From assembly GCF_029229925.1 (NCBI RefSeq), contig NZ_CP107254.1, positions 992,001 to 1,056,000 of the forward strand: a DNA stretch of 64,000 bases, written 5' to 3'. Origin of the DNA: Halorhabdus sp. BNX81. Lineage in GTDB: Archaea; Halobacteriota; Halobacteria; Halobacteriales; Haloarculaceae. Shown piece after piece: positions 33,357 through 42,460 of this stretch. The translations under genes were made by a program, and so were the position numbers. The notes below the pieces were generated by a model. The model ran no database searches. It was not told the origin of the DNA and was given only the letters and a program-made list of their open reading frames with translations. Within the stretch, counting starts at the first letter, position 1, and each line of letters starts with the position of its first letter.

Positions 33357-33942
33357 TGGATTCACCTCCGTCTGTGTCTCCATTCGGAGTCTCTTCAGTA
33401 TCTGCGTCCGGATCCGGGACTGGATCGGTCGGTGATCGCTCCTCGTCGAAGATCCGAAGCGCGTACCCTTCCCACTGGCGGATCGGGGCGACCACGAGAT
33501 CGCGCTCGCGGCCGGCGATCGCGTGGACGTACAGCGAGTTTCGATCCCCGTCGTAGTCCATCGTGAGCGTCCCCGGGGTCAGTGAGATGCTGTTTGCGAT
33601 CGTCGTGATCGCGGCGTCGGACTCGACACGGAGCGGGATTTCGATCACTGCGGGTTCGATCGGCATCGACGGGGCGAGTACCCGGTAGGCCACGTCGACG
33701 TTCGCGGTGATGAGTTCCGTCAGGAACAGGACGAGGTAGATTACCGTCGCCGGGATCGACCGGAGCAATCCGCCGATGGCGATCTCGCTCGCGTAGAACC
33801 GACGGAAGAGGTACGCGATCGGCATCCCGACGGCGAGGCCGGAGAGCGCCGCGCCGGCGAGTGGCATGGGGGCTGGTTCGACGCCGTTGACGAACAGCCA
33901 CAGGACTGCAAGCGCCGCGCCGATGACCGGCCAGCGTCTCAT
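33346..33942 (-). CDS. mnhE: Na+/H+ antiporter subunit MnhE
   Basis: A 198-residue subunit with two N-terminal helices and a hydrophilic C-terminal domain containing SISLTPGTLTMDYD, the typical MnhE segment, and an extended acidic tail of about 35 residues that is a halophilic addition. The start overlaps mnhD by four bases (ATGA). MnhE is needed for complex assembly but does not itself carry the ion. A frame open far upstream on the same strand is read-through of antisense to mnhD and not part of the gene. Confidence 0.9.
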   Translation of the reverse strand: MRRWPVIGAALAVLWLFVNGVEPAPMPLAGAALSGLAVGMPIAYLFRRFYASEIAIGGLLRSIPATVIYLVLFLTELITANVDVAYRVLAPSMPIEPAVIEIPLRVESDAAITTIANSISLTPGTLTMDYDGDRNSLYVHAIAGRERDLVVAPIRQWEGYALRIFDEERSPTDPVPDPDADTEETPNGDTDGGESNGK

Positions 33943-35558
33943 TGTCCCACCTCCGGACCCACGGCATCGACGTAGCCGGCGTGGTCGATGGCGGCGTGTG
34001 CTGCTGTCTCCGCCACTCGATAGACTGGATCGAACCCGACGCCCAGCGCGACGACCAGCAGCGAGAACCCGGCGACGATCGCGACGAGCGTCGTCGGCCG
34101 ATAGGCGTGGGCGACTGGCTCGGTCTGGCTCCCCCAGAACACCTGACTCCAGGCACGGGACATGTAGATGATCGTCAGGATCGCACCGAGGAGTGCGGCC
34201 CCGAGTGCAAGTTCGGCGAACGGAACGCCCGCCTCGAGTGCCCGGCCAGCCGAATCGAACACGAGGAGCTTGCCGAAGAACCCGGTCAACGGCGGGATGC
34301 CGATCATCGCGAGTGCGCCCAGGAAGAACGACCCGGCGAGAATCGGCCGCCGGGCGGCGAGGCCACCCACCGCGCTGAACCGCGTCGAACCGACGCTCTC
34401 CTGGATCACCCCGCTGATCAGGAACAGTAGGGACTTGGCGATCGCGTGATTCAGCGAGTAGACGAGCACGGCGATCAGCGAGACGGTCCTGATCGGCCCT
34501 TCTGTCCCAGCGGCAAGCGCGATGGCGAGGACGATGAACCCGACCTGCCCGATGCTCGAATACGCGAGGACGCCATCGAGATCGTTGCGCGAGACGGCAC
34601 CCAGCCCGCCGACGAAGATACTCCCGACGGCCATGATGAACAGGACGGGACCCAGGAAGTCGCTGAAGGCCGACCCCGAGAGCCCGAGTCCGAGCGCGCT
34701 GTCGAGGCTGGCACCGCCAAGAACTGTAAACACCAACCGGACGATCGCGTAGACGCCGACCTTCTTCGTGACGCCGGCGAGCATGGCCGAGATCGGAGCC
34801 GGTGCGGCCTTGTAGGCGGCCGGCACCCAGAACTGGAACGGAACGATGCCGGCCTTGAGCGCGAAGACCGCGAGCAGGATGCCACTCAGTCCGAGCACTG
34901 GCGCGGGATCGATGCCGTACTGGCTCGCGTGGGTGAGGCGGCGTGACATATCCGCCATGTTGAGTGTCCCCGTCGTCGCGTAGAGCCCGCCGATCGCGAC
35001 CAGCATGAGCGCACTGCCCAGGAGGTTGAGCACCGTGTACTGCAGCGCCGCGCGGGTGTGCTCGCTGCGTCCGTAGAACACGACGAGGACGTAACTCGGC
35101 ATGAGCATGACCTCGAACCACACAAAGAGGTTGAAGATGTCGCCGGTCAGGAACGCTCCGGTGACACCCGTCAGCATGAAGTGAAACAGCGAATGGTAGG
35201 CGACGCGCTGGCCGTACTCGGTGACGTACCGTGCTGAGAACACCAGCGCAGCGACCGAGACGATCGCCGCGAGCACGAGCATGAACGCCGAGAGTGCGTC
35301 GGCCACCAGCGAGATACCGAAGGGCGCTCCCCAGTCCGACAGCTGATAGGTCAGCGTCGTCGTCTCCCCGCTTGCTCCGGTGAGCACGTCGATCGAAAAG
35401 ACCCGACTGGCGATGGCCCCGACAGCCAGAACGTAGCCACCGATGCCCAGCAGGCTGATCGCGCGCTGGAGTCGGCCGTAGCGCCTCGTCAACAGCGTCA
35501 GAATCGCCGTTGCCAGCGTGATCACGAGCGGTGCCACGACGACGTGTGCAAGCGCCAT
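33939..35558 (-). CDS. mnhD: Na+/H+ antiporter subunit MnhD
   Basis: A 539-residue, roughly fourteen-helix subunit of the proton-translocating NuoL/M/N family. Visible landmarks are the HTRAALQYTVLNLLGS segment, a conserved Lys in GILLAVFALKAGIVPFQFW, and the ITKKVGVYAIVRL-like stretch (VTKKVGVYAIVR). Charged residues in the helices form the ion path. It overlaps both mnhC and mnhE by one to four bases, so it is translationally coupled. MnhD and MnhA are the two subunits most likely to transport ions. Confidence 0.93.
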   Translation of the reverse strand: MALAHVVVAPLVITLATAILTLLTRRYGRLQRAISLLGIGGYVLAVGAIASRVFSIDVLTGASGETTTLTYQLSDWGAPFGISLVADALSAFMLVLAAIVSVAALVFSARYVTEYGQRVAYHSLFHFMLTGVTGAFLTGDIFNLFVWFEVMLMPSYVLVVFYGRSEHTRAALQYTVLNLLGSALMLVAIGGLYATTGTLNMADMSRRLTHASQYGIDPAPVLGLSGILLAVFALKAGIVPFQFWVPAAYKAAPAPISAMLAGVTKKVGVYAIVRLVFTVLGGASLDSALGLGLSGSAFSDFLGPVLFIMAVGSIFVGGLGAVSRNDLDGVLAYSSIGQVGFIVLAIALAAGTEGPIRTVSLIAVLVYSLNHAIAKSLLFLISGVIQESVGSTRFSAVGGLAARRPILAGSFFLGALAMIGIPPLTGFFGKLLVFDSAGRALEAGVPFAELALGAALLGAILTIIYMSRAWSQVFWGSQTEPVAHAYRPTTLVAIVAGFSLLVVALGVGFDPVYRVAETAAHAAIDHAGYVDAVGPEVGQ

Positions 35559-35941
35559 TATTCACTCACCTCCGAGAGATCGATCGTCCCATGTTCCTCA
35601 TAGACTCTGAGCGTCAACACGAGCGCGAAGGCGGTCGTCCCGAAGCCGATGACGATCGCCGTCAGGACGAGGGCCTGGACCAGCGGGTCCGTCGGCGTTC
35701 CGTGACCGCCACCGCCGTGACTCACGATCGGGACGCTGCCACGGAGGCCGCCCATCGTCACCAGGTAGACGTTCGCCGCCTGGCTGATGATCGACACACC
35801 CCAGACGACCCGGACGACGTCGCGCCGGAGGATCAGGAACGTCCCCAGCGCGAACAGGAGGCCGAGCACGACGGCCAGAATGATCTGTGGCTCGCCACCG
35901 CTCGTCGCCCCGCCGGATGCTGAAAGCAGTGTCTCGATCAT
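35558..35941 (-). CDS. mnhC: Na+/H+ antiporter subunit MnhC
   Basis: A 127-residue three-helix subunit related to NuoK. The VVWGVSIISQAANVYLVTMGG and DPLVQALVLTAIVIGFGTTAF segments match the family, including the conserved Pro-Leu-x-Gln-Ala-Leu-x-Leu-Thr-Ala-Ile-Val-Ile signature. The start overlaps the mnhB stop by four bases. A glycine/histidine-rich external loop is an oddity of this copy. Confidence 0.92.
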   Translation of the reverse strand: MIETLLSASGGATSGGEPQIILAVVLGLLFALGTFLILRRDVVRVVWGVSIISQAANVYLVTMGGLRGSVPIVSHGGGGHGTPTDPLVQALVLTAIVIGFGTTAFALVLTLRVYEEHGTIDLSEVSE

Positions 35942-36495
35942 TCGTTACCCACCACCGCGAGGATCGTGAGGAGGCCACCGACGACCACGACGTAGACGCC
36001 CAGGTCGAAGACGAGCGCGCTTGCGATCTCGACCTCGCCGTAGATCGGGAGGTGTTCGAGGAACACGACAGCCTGCGTGAGGAACGGATATCCCAACGCC
36101 ATCGCGGCCACGCCGCCACCGGCCGCAATAATCAGCCCGATCGTGAACACCTCGCCGAACTCCTTGGTGATCGACGCGGAACTTTCAGAGCCAGTGTCAC
36201 CGACGTCCAGCGGGAACGACCGCGGCAGTATCGTCCCCGACAACAGGTTGTCCTCGACGTAATGCAACCCGTAGATGATGTACACGAGTGCGATCCCCGT
36301 CGTCGTCAATACGCCCGCGATGAAGCCACCACCTGGCTGGTTGTGGCCCTGGAGCAGGAGCGCGATCGCCACCAGCAGGATGATCGGGACGACGATGCGG
36401 ACGACCGTCCGTGCGATGACTGTCGTATCCCCGTCGGTCACCTGCGGGACTGCTGTCTCCGCATCGGTCGTTGTCGGGGTCGACTCACCACTCAT
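35938..36495 (-). CDS. mnhB: Na+/H+ antiporter subunit MnhB
   Basis: A 185-residue subunit with four helices, including VRIVVPIILLVAIALLLQGH and the GHNQPGGGFIAGVL signature. An extra N-terminal hydrophilic part of about 30 residues precedes the first helix. The start overlaps mnhA by four bases. MnhB in other species can occur fused to MnhA; here it is separate. Confidence 0.92.
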   Translation of the reverse strand: MSGESTPTTTDAETAVPQVTDGDTTVIARTVVRIVVPIILLVAIALLLQGHNQPGGGFIAGVLTTTGIALVYIIYGLHYVEDNLLSGTILPRSFPLDVGDTGSESSASITKEFGEVFTIGLIIAAGGGVAAMALGYPFLTQAVVFLEHLPIYGEVEIASALVFDLGVYVVVVGGLLTILAVVGNE

Positions 36496-38897
36496 TGTGT
36501 CTCACCTCGTTGCCGCATCGCGATCATCGTAATGATCGAGAGCGCAGCCATGGCGACGACGGAGATTTCCCCCATCGTATCGAAGGCCCGGAAGTCGACG
36601 AGGATGACGTTCACGATGTTGCTCCCGCCACCCCACTCGAGCAGCCACTGGCCGTGCTCTGTGGGGACCCCACCGCGTTCGAGGAAGTACGTGTAGATCG
36701 GCTTCCCCGGCGTTGCGGCCGTCGAGACGAGCACTGTCAGGAAGACGGTCACGCCGACGACTCCCGAGACGATGGTGTCCGTGACTATCTGGCGGCGTTT
36801 CAGATCGCCGTAGAACGCCGGCAGCTTGTTCAACACGAGCAGGAACAGGACGAGCACGAGCGTCTCGATGACGAGCTGAGTCAGCGCCAGATCCGGCGCG
36901 TTCGCCAGGATGTAGAAGATGGCGACCATGAACCCGAGGATCGACAGCGTCAGGACGCCGGCGACGTGGGAGGGTGCGATCGTCACGGCGAGTGCCGCCA
37001 CGACGGCGACGCCCAGCACGATGACGATCGGGGCAGCCAGCGTAATCGAGGAGAGCGCGGGCAGGACGACGCCGGCGGCGACGTACCCACCGATCGTGAG
37101 TGCGGCGACGCCGACCAGTAGCCAACTCGCGTACGTTCGAATTCGGCCGGTGTGGAGGCGTTCGGCGACAACGCCCGTCCGGTCGAGCCAGTTCATGATC
37201 CCGTCGTAGTACCAGTTCGGCGACAGCGGCTTGATCGACGCCAACCGATCGACGACGGCCGCGAGCCGATCGTAGTAGGGATAGGCGACTGCGCCGACAC
37301 CGACCGTAATCGCGCTCATGCCCGCCGCTGGCGTGAGCGAGGTCGGGAGGTAGTAGCCAAAGTGCGGATTGGAAGCCCCCACGCTTTCGAGGATCCGGTT
37401 GATGAACGCTTCGAGCGGCCAGAAGTGGATACCGAGTGTCCCACCGATACCGCCGAGCCCGATCACGCCCGCCAGCGTGGCGAGAATGACCGGCGGCGCG
37501 AGCATCGGGAGGGGCGGCGAGTGGACGTGCTCGAGGGCGTCCGGCCGGTCGCCGAAGAACAGCGAGAGGAACTTGATCGAATACAGGAACGTGAAGATAC
37601 TCCCGAAGACCGCGACAACGGGAAGCAGCCACCACAGCCCACCTGCGTGTTCGGCCGCGTGGAAGGTCGCTTCAAACAGCAACTCCTTCGAGTAAAAACC
37701 GTTGAACGGCGGGAGGCCGGCCATGCCGAGAGCCGCCACGACGGCCACGGCGGCGGTGATCGGGAGGTCACGCCAGAGGCCGCCGAGTTCCGACAGCAAC
37801 CGACTGCCGGCCTCGTGGGCGACGATCCCGGCGACGAGGAACAGCGCCGCCTTGAACAGCGCGTGATTCAGGATGTGGAACGCGCCCGTCTCCGCGCCGT
37901 ATTTGTACTGTATGCCGAATCCGGCGACGATGAGGCCGAGATGCGAGGCCGTCGAGTACGCGAGCAGTTCCTTGATGTCGTCGGCCTTGATCGCGAGCAT
38001 CGCGCCGACGGTCATCGTCAGCAGGCCGAGACTGGCAAACAGGAGTTCCCACTCGGCCGAGCCAAGCAGCGGCCGGAACCGGCCGATGAGATACACGCCG
38101 GCTTTGACCATCGTCGCCGAGTGGAGGAAGGCCGAGACCGGTGTCGGGGCCTCCATGGCGTTGGGTAGCCAGATGTGCAGCGGTACCTGCGCGGATTTCG
38201 CCGCGGCACCGACCGCGAGCAGCGCCAGGACGGGCACGAACAGTCCCGCCGACCGAAGTCCCTCCCGCATCGCCCCGGCGTTTTCGATCATTGAGCCCTC
38301 GCCGGCCAGCCGGAACGTGGCTGTGCCCATAACGTCGGCTGAGACGGTATGCAACAGGAGGAAAGCGATAAGCAAGAACAGCCCGCCGGCGACCGTGATG
38401 ACCATCGCCTTCCGGGCGGCATATTGCGAATCCGGGTCGTCCTGATAGTGGCCAATCAGAATGAACGACGAGACGCTCGTGAGTTCCCAGAAGACGAACA
38501 GCGCGAGCAGGTCGGCGGCGAAGGCGACTCCGAGCATCGCGCCCATGAACACGAGCAACGTCGTGTAGAACTTCGCTTTCCCCGGTTCGTCGTGCATGTA
38601 CCCGCCCGAATACGTGAAAATCAGGATACCGATCCCGCTGACGACGAACCCGAGCAACAGCGAGAGGCCATCGACGTACAGGGCGAGCGAGACATCTAGC
38701 GATGGGATCCATGGTATCGAGACGACCCCCTCAGTTCCGTACTGGGTGCCGATCAGCCCAAAGGCGACTGCCGCGACCGCCGCCCCGAAGTAGGCGACGC
38801 GCTCGCCGGCCAGCCGATAAACCAGCGGCGCGATCGCTGCCGCCAGAAACGGCAACGCCAGCACGACAAGGAGGACGCTCTGACTCGGTGATTGCAC
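36492..38897 (-). CDS. mnhA: Na+/H+ antiporter subunit MnhA
   Basis: An 801-residue subunit, the longest of the operon. The N-terminal part is NuoL-like with about fourteen helices and the signature HDEPGKAKFYTTLLVFMGAM together with LPNAMEAPTPVSAFLHSATM. The C-terminal 250 residues carry the extra MbhD/DUF4040-like helices characteristic of MnhA. A GTG start at 38897 is used because an ATG two bases upstream is in a different frame. GATTAAG lies about 27 bases before the start, so the whole mnhABCDEFG operon is probably transcribed from here as a leaderless mRNA. All seven subunits needed for activity are present in order. Confidence 0.93.
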   Translation of the reverse strand: MQSPSQSVLLVVLALPFLAAAIAPLVYRLAGERVAYFGAAVAAVAFGLIGTQYGTEGVVSIPWIPSLDVSLALYVDGLSLLLGFVVSGIGILIFTYSGGYMHDEPGKAKFYTTLLVFMGAMLGVAFAADLLALFVFWELTSVSSFILIGHYQDDPDSQYAARKAMVITVAGGLFLLIAFLLLHTVSADVMGTATFRLAGEGSMIENAGAMREGLRSAGLFVPVLALLAVGAAAKSAQVPLHIWLPNAMEAPTPVSAFLHSATMVKAGVYLIGRFRPLLGSAEWELLFASLGLLTMTVGAMLAIKADDIKELLAYSTASHLGLIVAGFGIQYKYGAETGAFHILNHALFKAALFLVAGIVAHEAGSRLLSELGGLWRDLPITAAVAVVAALGMAGLPPFNGFYSKELLFEATFHAAEHAGGLWWLLPVVAVFGSIFTFLYSIKFLSLFFGDRPDALEHVHSPPLPMLAPPVILATLAGVIGLGGIGGTLGIHFWPLEAFINRILESVGASNPHFGYYLPTSLTPAAGMSAITVGVGAVAYPYYDRLAAVVDRLASIKPLSPNWYYDGIMNWLDRTGVVAERLHTGRIRTYASWLLVGVAALTIGGYVAAGVVLPALSSITLAAPIVIVLGVAVVAALAVTIAPSHVAGVLTLSILGFMVAIFYILANAPDLALTQLVIETLVLVLFLLVLNKLPAFYGDLKRRQIVTDTIVSGVVGVTVFLTVLVSTAATPGKPIYTYFLERGGVPTEHGQWLLEWGGGSNIVNVILVDFRAFDTMGEISVVAMAALSIITMIAMRQRGETQ

Positions 38898-39116
38898 ATC
38901 TCAGTGTTCCCGGGAGAGTCGACTTAATCCTTCTCAAATACCCCGATCCTGTCACTCGGTACGAGGGCCATCACGAAGGGTGTCTGTGGCGGTCACGTCC
39001 GAAACACGGTTTGGATCTATGCGATCCGGACGGTCAGTACCGTTCAATAATCGGATGAGAGACCATCGGCTGGTCGATTACGTGCAGCTTTTAATTACGG
39101 GGGCAGTACCGCCGCC

Positions 39117-39686
39117 ATGGATCGGCTCAAACAGTCGTTGCTCGACGCCCCGGTAATCGAAAAGGAGGAGTACCAGTATTTCGTCCATCCGATCAGCGAC
39201 GGCGTCCCGATGCTCCGTCCCGAGCTCCTGCGTGAGATCGTCATCCGGATCATCCGGAAGGCCGAGCTGGAAGATGTCGACAAAATTGTCACGCCCGCGG
39301 CGATGGGAATCCACATCTCGACGGCTGTTTCGCTGATGACTGATATCCCGCTGGTGGTCATCCGCAAGCGTCAGTACGGGCTCGAAGGCGAGGTGTCCCT
39401 CCAGCAGGTCACCGGTTACTCCGAGAGCGAGATGTACGTCAACGACGTCTACGAGGGCGACAAGGTGCTTGTGCTGGACGACGTTCTTTCGACGGGTGGG
39501 ACACTCGCCGGCATCACTGGGGCGCTCGAAGAGATCGGCGCGGACATCGTCGACATCGTCGCGGTCATCAAGAAAGTCGGCGGCGAGAACAAGATCGATG
39601 ACTCCGATTTCGACGTCAAGACACTGATCAACGTCGACGTCGAGGACATGGAAGTCATCATCGTCGACGAACAGGGCGACGGGTAA
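39117..39686 (+). CDS. hpt: Hypoxanthine/guanine phosphoribosyltransferase
   Basis: A 189-residue purine-salvage enzyme that makes IMP or GMP from the base and PRPP. The PRPP-binding motif is [14 protein letters not shown] with the two acidic residues, and the base-binding region follows. Length and N-terminal sequence match the haloarchaeal family of this type, which resembles adenine phosphoribosyltransferases in fold. CTTTTAATTA lies about 25 bases before the ATG, consistent with a leaderless start. It is transcribed alone, divergent from the antiporter operon. Confidence 0.9.
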   Translation: MDRLKQSLLDAPVIEKEEYQYFVHPISDGVPMLRPELLREIVIRIIRKAELEDVDKIVTPAAMGIHISTAVSLMTDIPLVVIRKRQYGLEGEVSLQQVTGYSESEMYVNDVYEGDKVLVLDDVLSTGGTLAGITGALEEIGADIVDIVAVIKKVGGENKIDDSDFDVKTLINVDVEDMEVIIVDEQGDG

Positions 39687-39718
39687 TTCCAGCAGGAAAA
39701 CAGCCCTCAGGCGTCCGA

Positions 39719-40105
39719 CTATCCTTTCTTGAAGCCGACCAGAAAGCCACCGGTGAAGCCGGCACCGACCGGCACCGTCGAGAGGACGCTCATCACCCAC
39801 GACGGGGGCTGAGCGGCTGCAGCACCACCGGCTGTCGAGTTGTTGACCGCTCCGGTCGCGTTGGTCGCAACGCCAGTCGCGTTTTCGGCGGCACCCGAAA
39901 TCGCATCCCAGTTCACCTCCAGGATACCCCTGGTTTCGAGGAATTTGAACAGCGCGAGTTCCAGGCCGATAATGATCGCGATGAGTTTCGCGACTTTCTT
40001 GGCCGCGAATCCGATGACGCCGCCGATAACTGCACCACCACCAACTTCGAGCCCGAGCTGCTGTGGGTTGTCCAACCCGAGTTGGAGCGGATTTATGTCT
40101 ACCAT
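39719..40105 (-). CDS. FUN14 domain-containing membrane protein
   Basis: A 128-residue protein with a FUN14 domain: a glycine-rich helix (GGGAVIGGVIGFAAKKVAKLIAI) followed by a second helix and, near the end, VGAGFTGGFLVGFKKG. In eukaryotes FUNDC1 is a mitochondrial outer-membrane mitophagy receptor and interacts with cytochrome b5-like proteins; the archaeal homologues have no known function. Two Asn-x-Thr/Ser sequons lie in the loop. GTCTTAACTG is about 29 bases before the ATG. It is a single gene, convergent with hpt. Confidence 0.82.
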   Translation of the reverse strand: MVDINPLQLGLDNPQQLGLEVGGGAVIGGVIGFAAKKVAKLIAIIIGLELALFKFLETRGILEVNWDAISGAAENATGVATNATGAVNNSTAGGAAAAQPPSWVMSVLSTVPVGAGFTGGFLVGFKKG

Positions 40106-40156
40106 ACGCGATGGATCACAGCCGTCAGTTAAGACTCTTGTGGGAGGCCGCCCAGC

Positions 40157-41143
40157 TTACGCGACCTGCTGGCTACCGGCCGATTTAGCCTCGAGAAGCT
40201 CCTTGTAGCGGTTCCGGATCGTCACTTCGGAGATGTCCGCGACCTCGGAAATGTCTCCCTGGGTCACTCGCTCGTTGCTCAACAGCGCGGCCGCATAGAT
40301 CGCGGCCGCGGCGATTCCGACTGGACTCTTCCCGCTGAGAATACCGGATTCACGCGCGGAATCGACGAGTTCGCGAGCCTGCCGGGAAACTTCCTCGCTC
40401 AGGTTGAGATCGGAGACGAACCGCGGAATGTAACTTTCGGGGTCGGCGGGCTTGACCTCCAGATTCAACTCCCGGACGACGTAGCGATACGTCCGTGTGA
40501 GCTCCATCCGGTCGATCCGGGAGACGCGTTCGATCTCGTCGAGACTGCGGGGGTTGCCGGCCTGTCGGGCGGCGGCGTACAACGACGCCGTCGAGACACC
40601 CTCGATGGAGCGGCCGGGCAGGAGGTTCTCGTCCAGCGCGCGGCGATAGATGACGCTTGCCGTCTCCCGAACGTTTTCGGGCAGACCGAGCGCCGAGGCC
40701 ATGCGGTCGATCTCGCCGAGTGCCTGCTTGAGATTACGCTCTTTGGAGTCCCGCGTCCGGAAGCGCTCGTTCCAGGTGCGCAACCGCTGCATTTTCTCGC
40801 GCTGGCGGCTGGACAGCGAATTCCCGTAGGCGTCTTTGTCCTGCCAGCCGATGTTGGTCGAGAGCCCCTTGTCGTGCATCATGTTCGTCGTCGGTGCGCC
40901 GACACGGGACTTTTCGTCTTTTTCCGCAGCGTCGAAGGCCCGCCACTCCGGGCCGGGATCGATTTCGTCCTCTTCGACGACGAGGCCACACTCGCCACAG
41001 ACGGTCTCGCCGCGCTCGGAATCCGTTACCAGGTTGCCACCACACTCCGGACAGACCTGTGTCTCGTCGTGGTCGATCCGCTCGTCCGCTGTGCGTTCGC
41101 TAGTTTCTTCTACGGGCCGTGATCGGGTTGAAGTTTCGCTCAT
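40157..41143 (-). CDS. tfb: Transcription initiation factor TFB (TFIIB)
   Basis: A 328-residue general transcription factor. The N-terminal zinc ribbon has Cys31, Cys34, Cys49 and Cys52. The B-reader region follows (EWRAFDAAEKDEKSRVG), then two cyclin repeats of about 90 residues each, ending with a helix-turn-helix that would contact BRE (the segment GDISEVADISEVTIRNRY). Haloarchaea have many TFB paralogues with different promoter preferences, and I cannot tell which one this is. AAATATTA-type TATA sequences lie about 35 bases and, at 41226-41236, about 90 bases upstream, so more than one start site is possible. Confidence 0.93.
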   Translation of the reverse strand: MSETSTRSRPVEETSERTADERIDHDETQVCPECGGNLVTDSERGETVCGECGLVVEEDEIDPGPEWRAFDAAEKDEKSRVGAPTTNMMHDKGLSTNIGWQDKDAYGNSLSSRQREKMQRLRTWNERFRTRDSKERNLKQALGEIDRMASALGLPENVRETASVIYRRALDENLLPGRSIEGVSTASLYAAARQAGNPRSLDEIERVSRIDRMELTRTYRYVVRELNLEVKPADPESYIPRFVSDLNLSEEVSRQARELVDSARESGILSGKSPVGIAAAAIYAAALLSNERVTQGDISEVADISEVTIRNRYKELLEAKSAGSQQVA

Positions 41144-41390
41144 GATGGGGGATATCGGGTAACCGCGGGAGACAAAATATTAACGCGCTGAGTTACCCTT
41201 TGTGAGATGAAGTAAGTGTTGGAAGTATTTAAACCTTGGCCTAAGGCTTATGTATGTAGCGTCTCCATGGCAGGGATGTTCATACCAAAAGAGTACGTTT
41301 CACTTCCCACAAGACCCCGGTAGGTGACGGCGGTGTATGTCCTCTATCACCCCCCTGCAGACCACCCCGTCCGGGCTGGAAACCGAAGCT

Positions 41391-41675
41391 TCAGACAGTA
41401 AAGAGGTGTCCGTCTTCGGGAACGTCAAAGAGGCCGATTCGCGCGCCGGCGTCGAGCCAGGCGTGGCCGTAGGAAAACGCTGCGAGGGCGTTGACCAGAT
41501 CATCATCGTCACGAAAGTGACGGCCGTCTTCGAGATACGACTGGGCCATCTCTTCGAACTCCGCGGCCGCGTCCCCGAGCGGCGTCCCGTCCGGTGGCCG
41601 AACGGTGGCCGCATCGAGAGCTTCGGAAAGCAATCGCTCGTAGCGATCGGTCTTCTCGACGAGATCGGCTGGCAT
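41391..41675 (-). CDS. DUF357 family protein
   Basis: A 94-residue helical protein. The ETDRYERLLSEAL-like start, and YLEDGRHFRDDDDLVNALAAFSYGHAWLDAGARIGL, are the hallmark of DUF357, a small euryarchaeal family with TPR-like helical packing. Function is unknown; in many euryarchaea the gene stays close to translation or transcription genes. Here it is 247 bases downstream-side of the TFB gene, on the same strand, and 65 bases after the AMMECR1 gene. Confidence 0.82.
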   Translation of the reverse strand: MPADLVEKTDRYERLLSEALDAATVRPPDGTPLGDAAAEFEEMAQSYLEDGRHFRDDDDLVNALAAFSYGHAWLDAGARIGLFDVPEDGHLFTV

Positions 41676-41740
41676 AGGCTGACGTTCACGCGGTTGCCTC
41701 CTGAGTCTGTCGGCTATTGGTCGCCGGCTACATCCGGCGG

Positions 41741-42364
41741 TTACTCGGCCGCCTGGACCTGGGTGTAATCCTCGACGGTTACGGTCCCGTCAGGCGACGT
41801 CTCTGCAAAAACCTGCGCGGAAAAGCGTTTGACGATCGCTTTCTCACGTTCCCAGGCATCTGGCGGTAATCCGGCCTTCCGGGCCGTCTCACGGAGAAAC
41901 TGCGTGGCGGTCCAGTCCCGCTCGGCAGCGACCTGGGGCAGCAACAACCCGCTCTGTCGCCCCTGGGTGACGATCAAGCCGTCCCGACCGACGACGATGT
42001 CCTCCGACTCGACGTCCGGCAGGGACTCCGGCGGCGTCAAGATACTCACCGAGACGGTGATCGAATCGAGTTCGTCCGGCGAAACCCGTGGGAACCGTGG
42101 GTCCGCTGTCGCCGCCTCGACCGCTGCCGCTTGCAGGGCTTGCCCGAGCGCTTGTTCGGGGCGGGGCCGACCGATGCAACCCCGCAAATCGCCATCCGTC
42201 TTCAGCGTGACGAACGTTCCCCGCTGCTCCGAAAGGACTGGCAAATCGGGTGCCGTGGGTGTCGGCTCGTCGGTAACGGCGGCTTCGATGATCCTCCGTG
42301 CGTATTCGAGAAGCCGTTTCCCCGTTTCCGTGTCGAGACGTGGCGTGTTCTCGCCCGTCGCCAT
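41741..42364 (-). CDS. AMMECR1 domain protein
   Basis: A 207-residue protein of the AMMECR1 family, with the invariant LRGCIG motif in its first third (TLKTDGDLRGCIGRPRP) and the second half containing LLLPQVAAERDWTATQFL and the metal-bearing region. The family is found across all domains of life; in humans it is linked to a developmental syndrome, and in archaea the biochemical role is unknown. The ATG at 42364 was chosen over a GTG two codons earlier. In many archaea AMMECR1 is near a MEMO/DUF52 gene, but none is seen here. Confidence 0.87.
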   Translation of the reverse strand: MATGENTPRLDTETGKRLLEYARRIIEAAVTDEPTPTAPDLPVLSEQRGTFVTLKTDGDLRGCIGRPRPEQALGQALQAAAVEAATADPRFPRVSPDELDSITVSVSILTPPESLPDVESEDIVVGRDGLIVTQGRQSGLLLPQVAAERDWTATQFLRETARKAGLPPDAWEREKAIVKRFSAQVFAETSPDGTVTVEDYTQVQAAE

Positions 42365-42460
42365 CGACACGACCTTGGGACTCGACCGCCCTACGCTGGA
42401 ACCCCCACCATTGAGGGCCTTTAGATGAGCCAGTCCGGCGGAACGGTTCGGCCGAAGGCC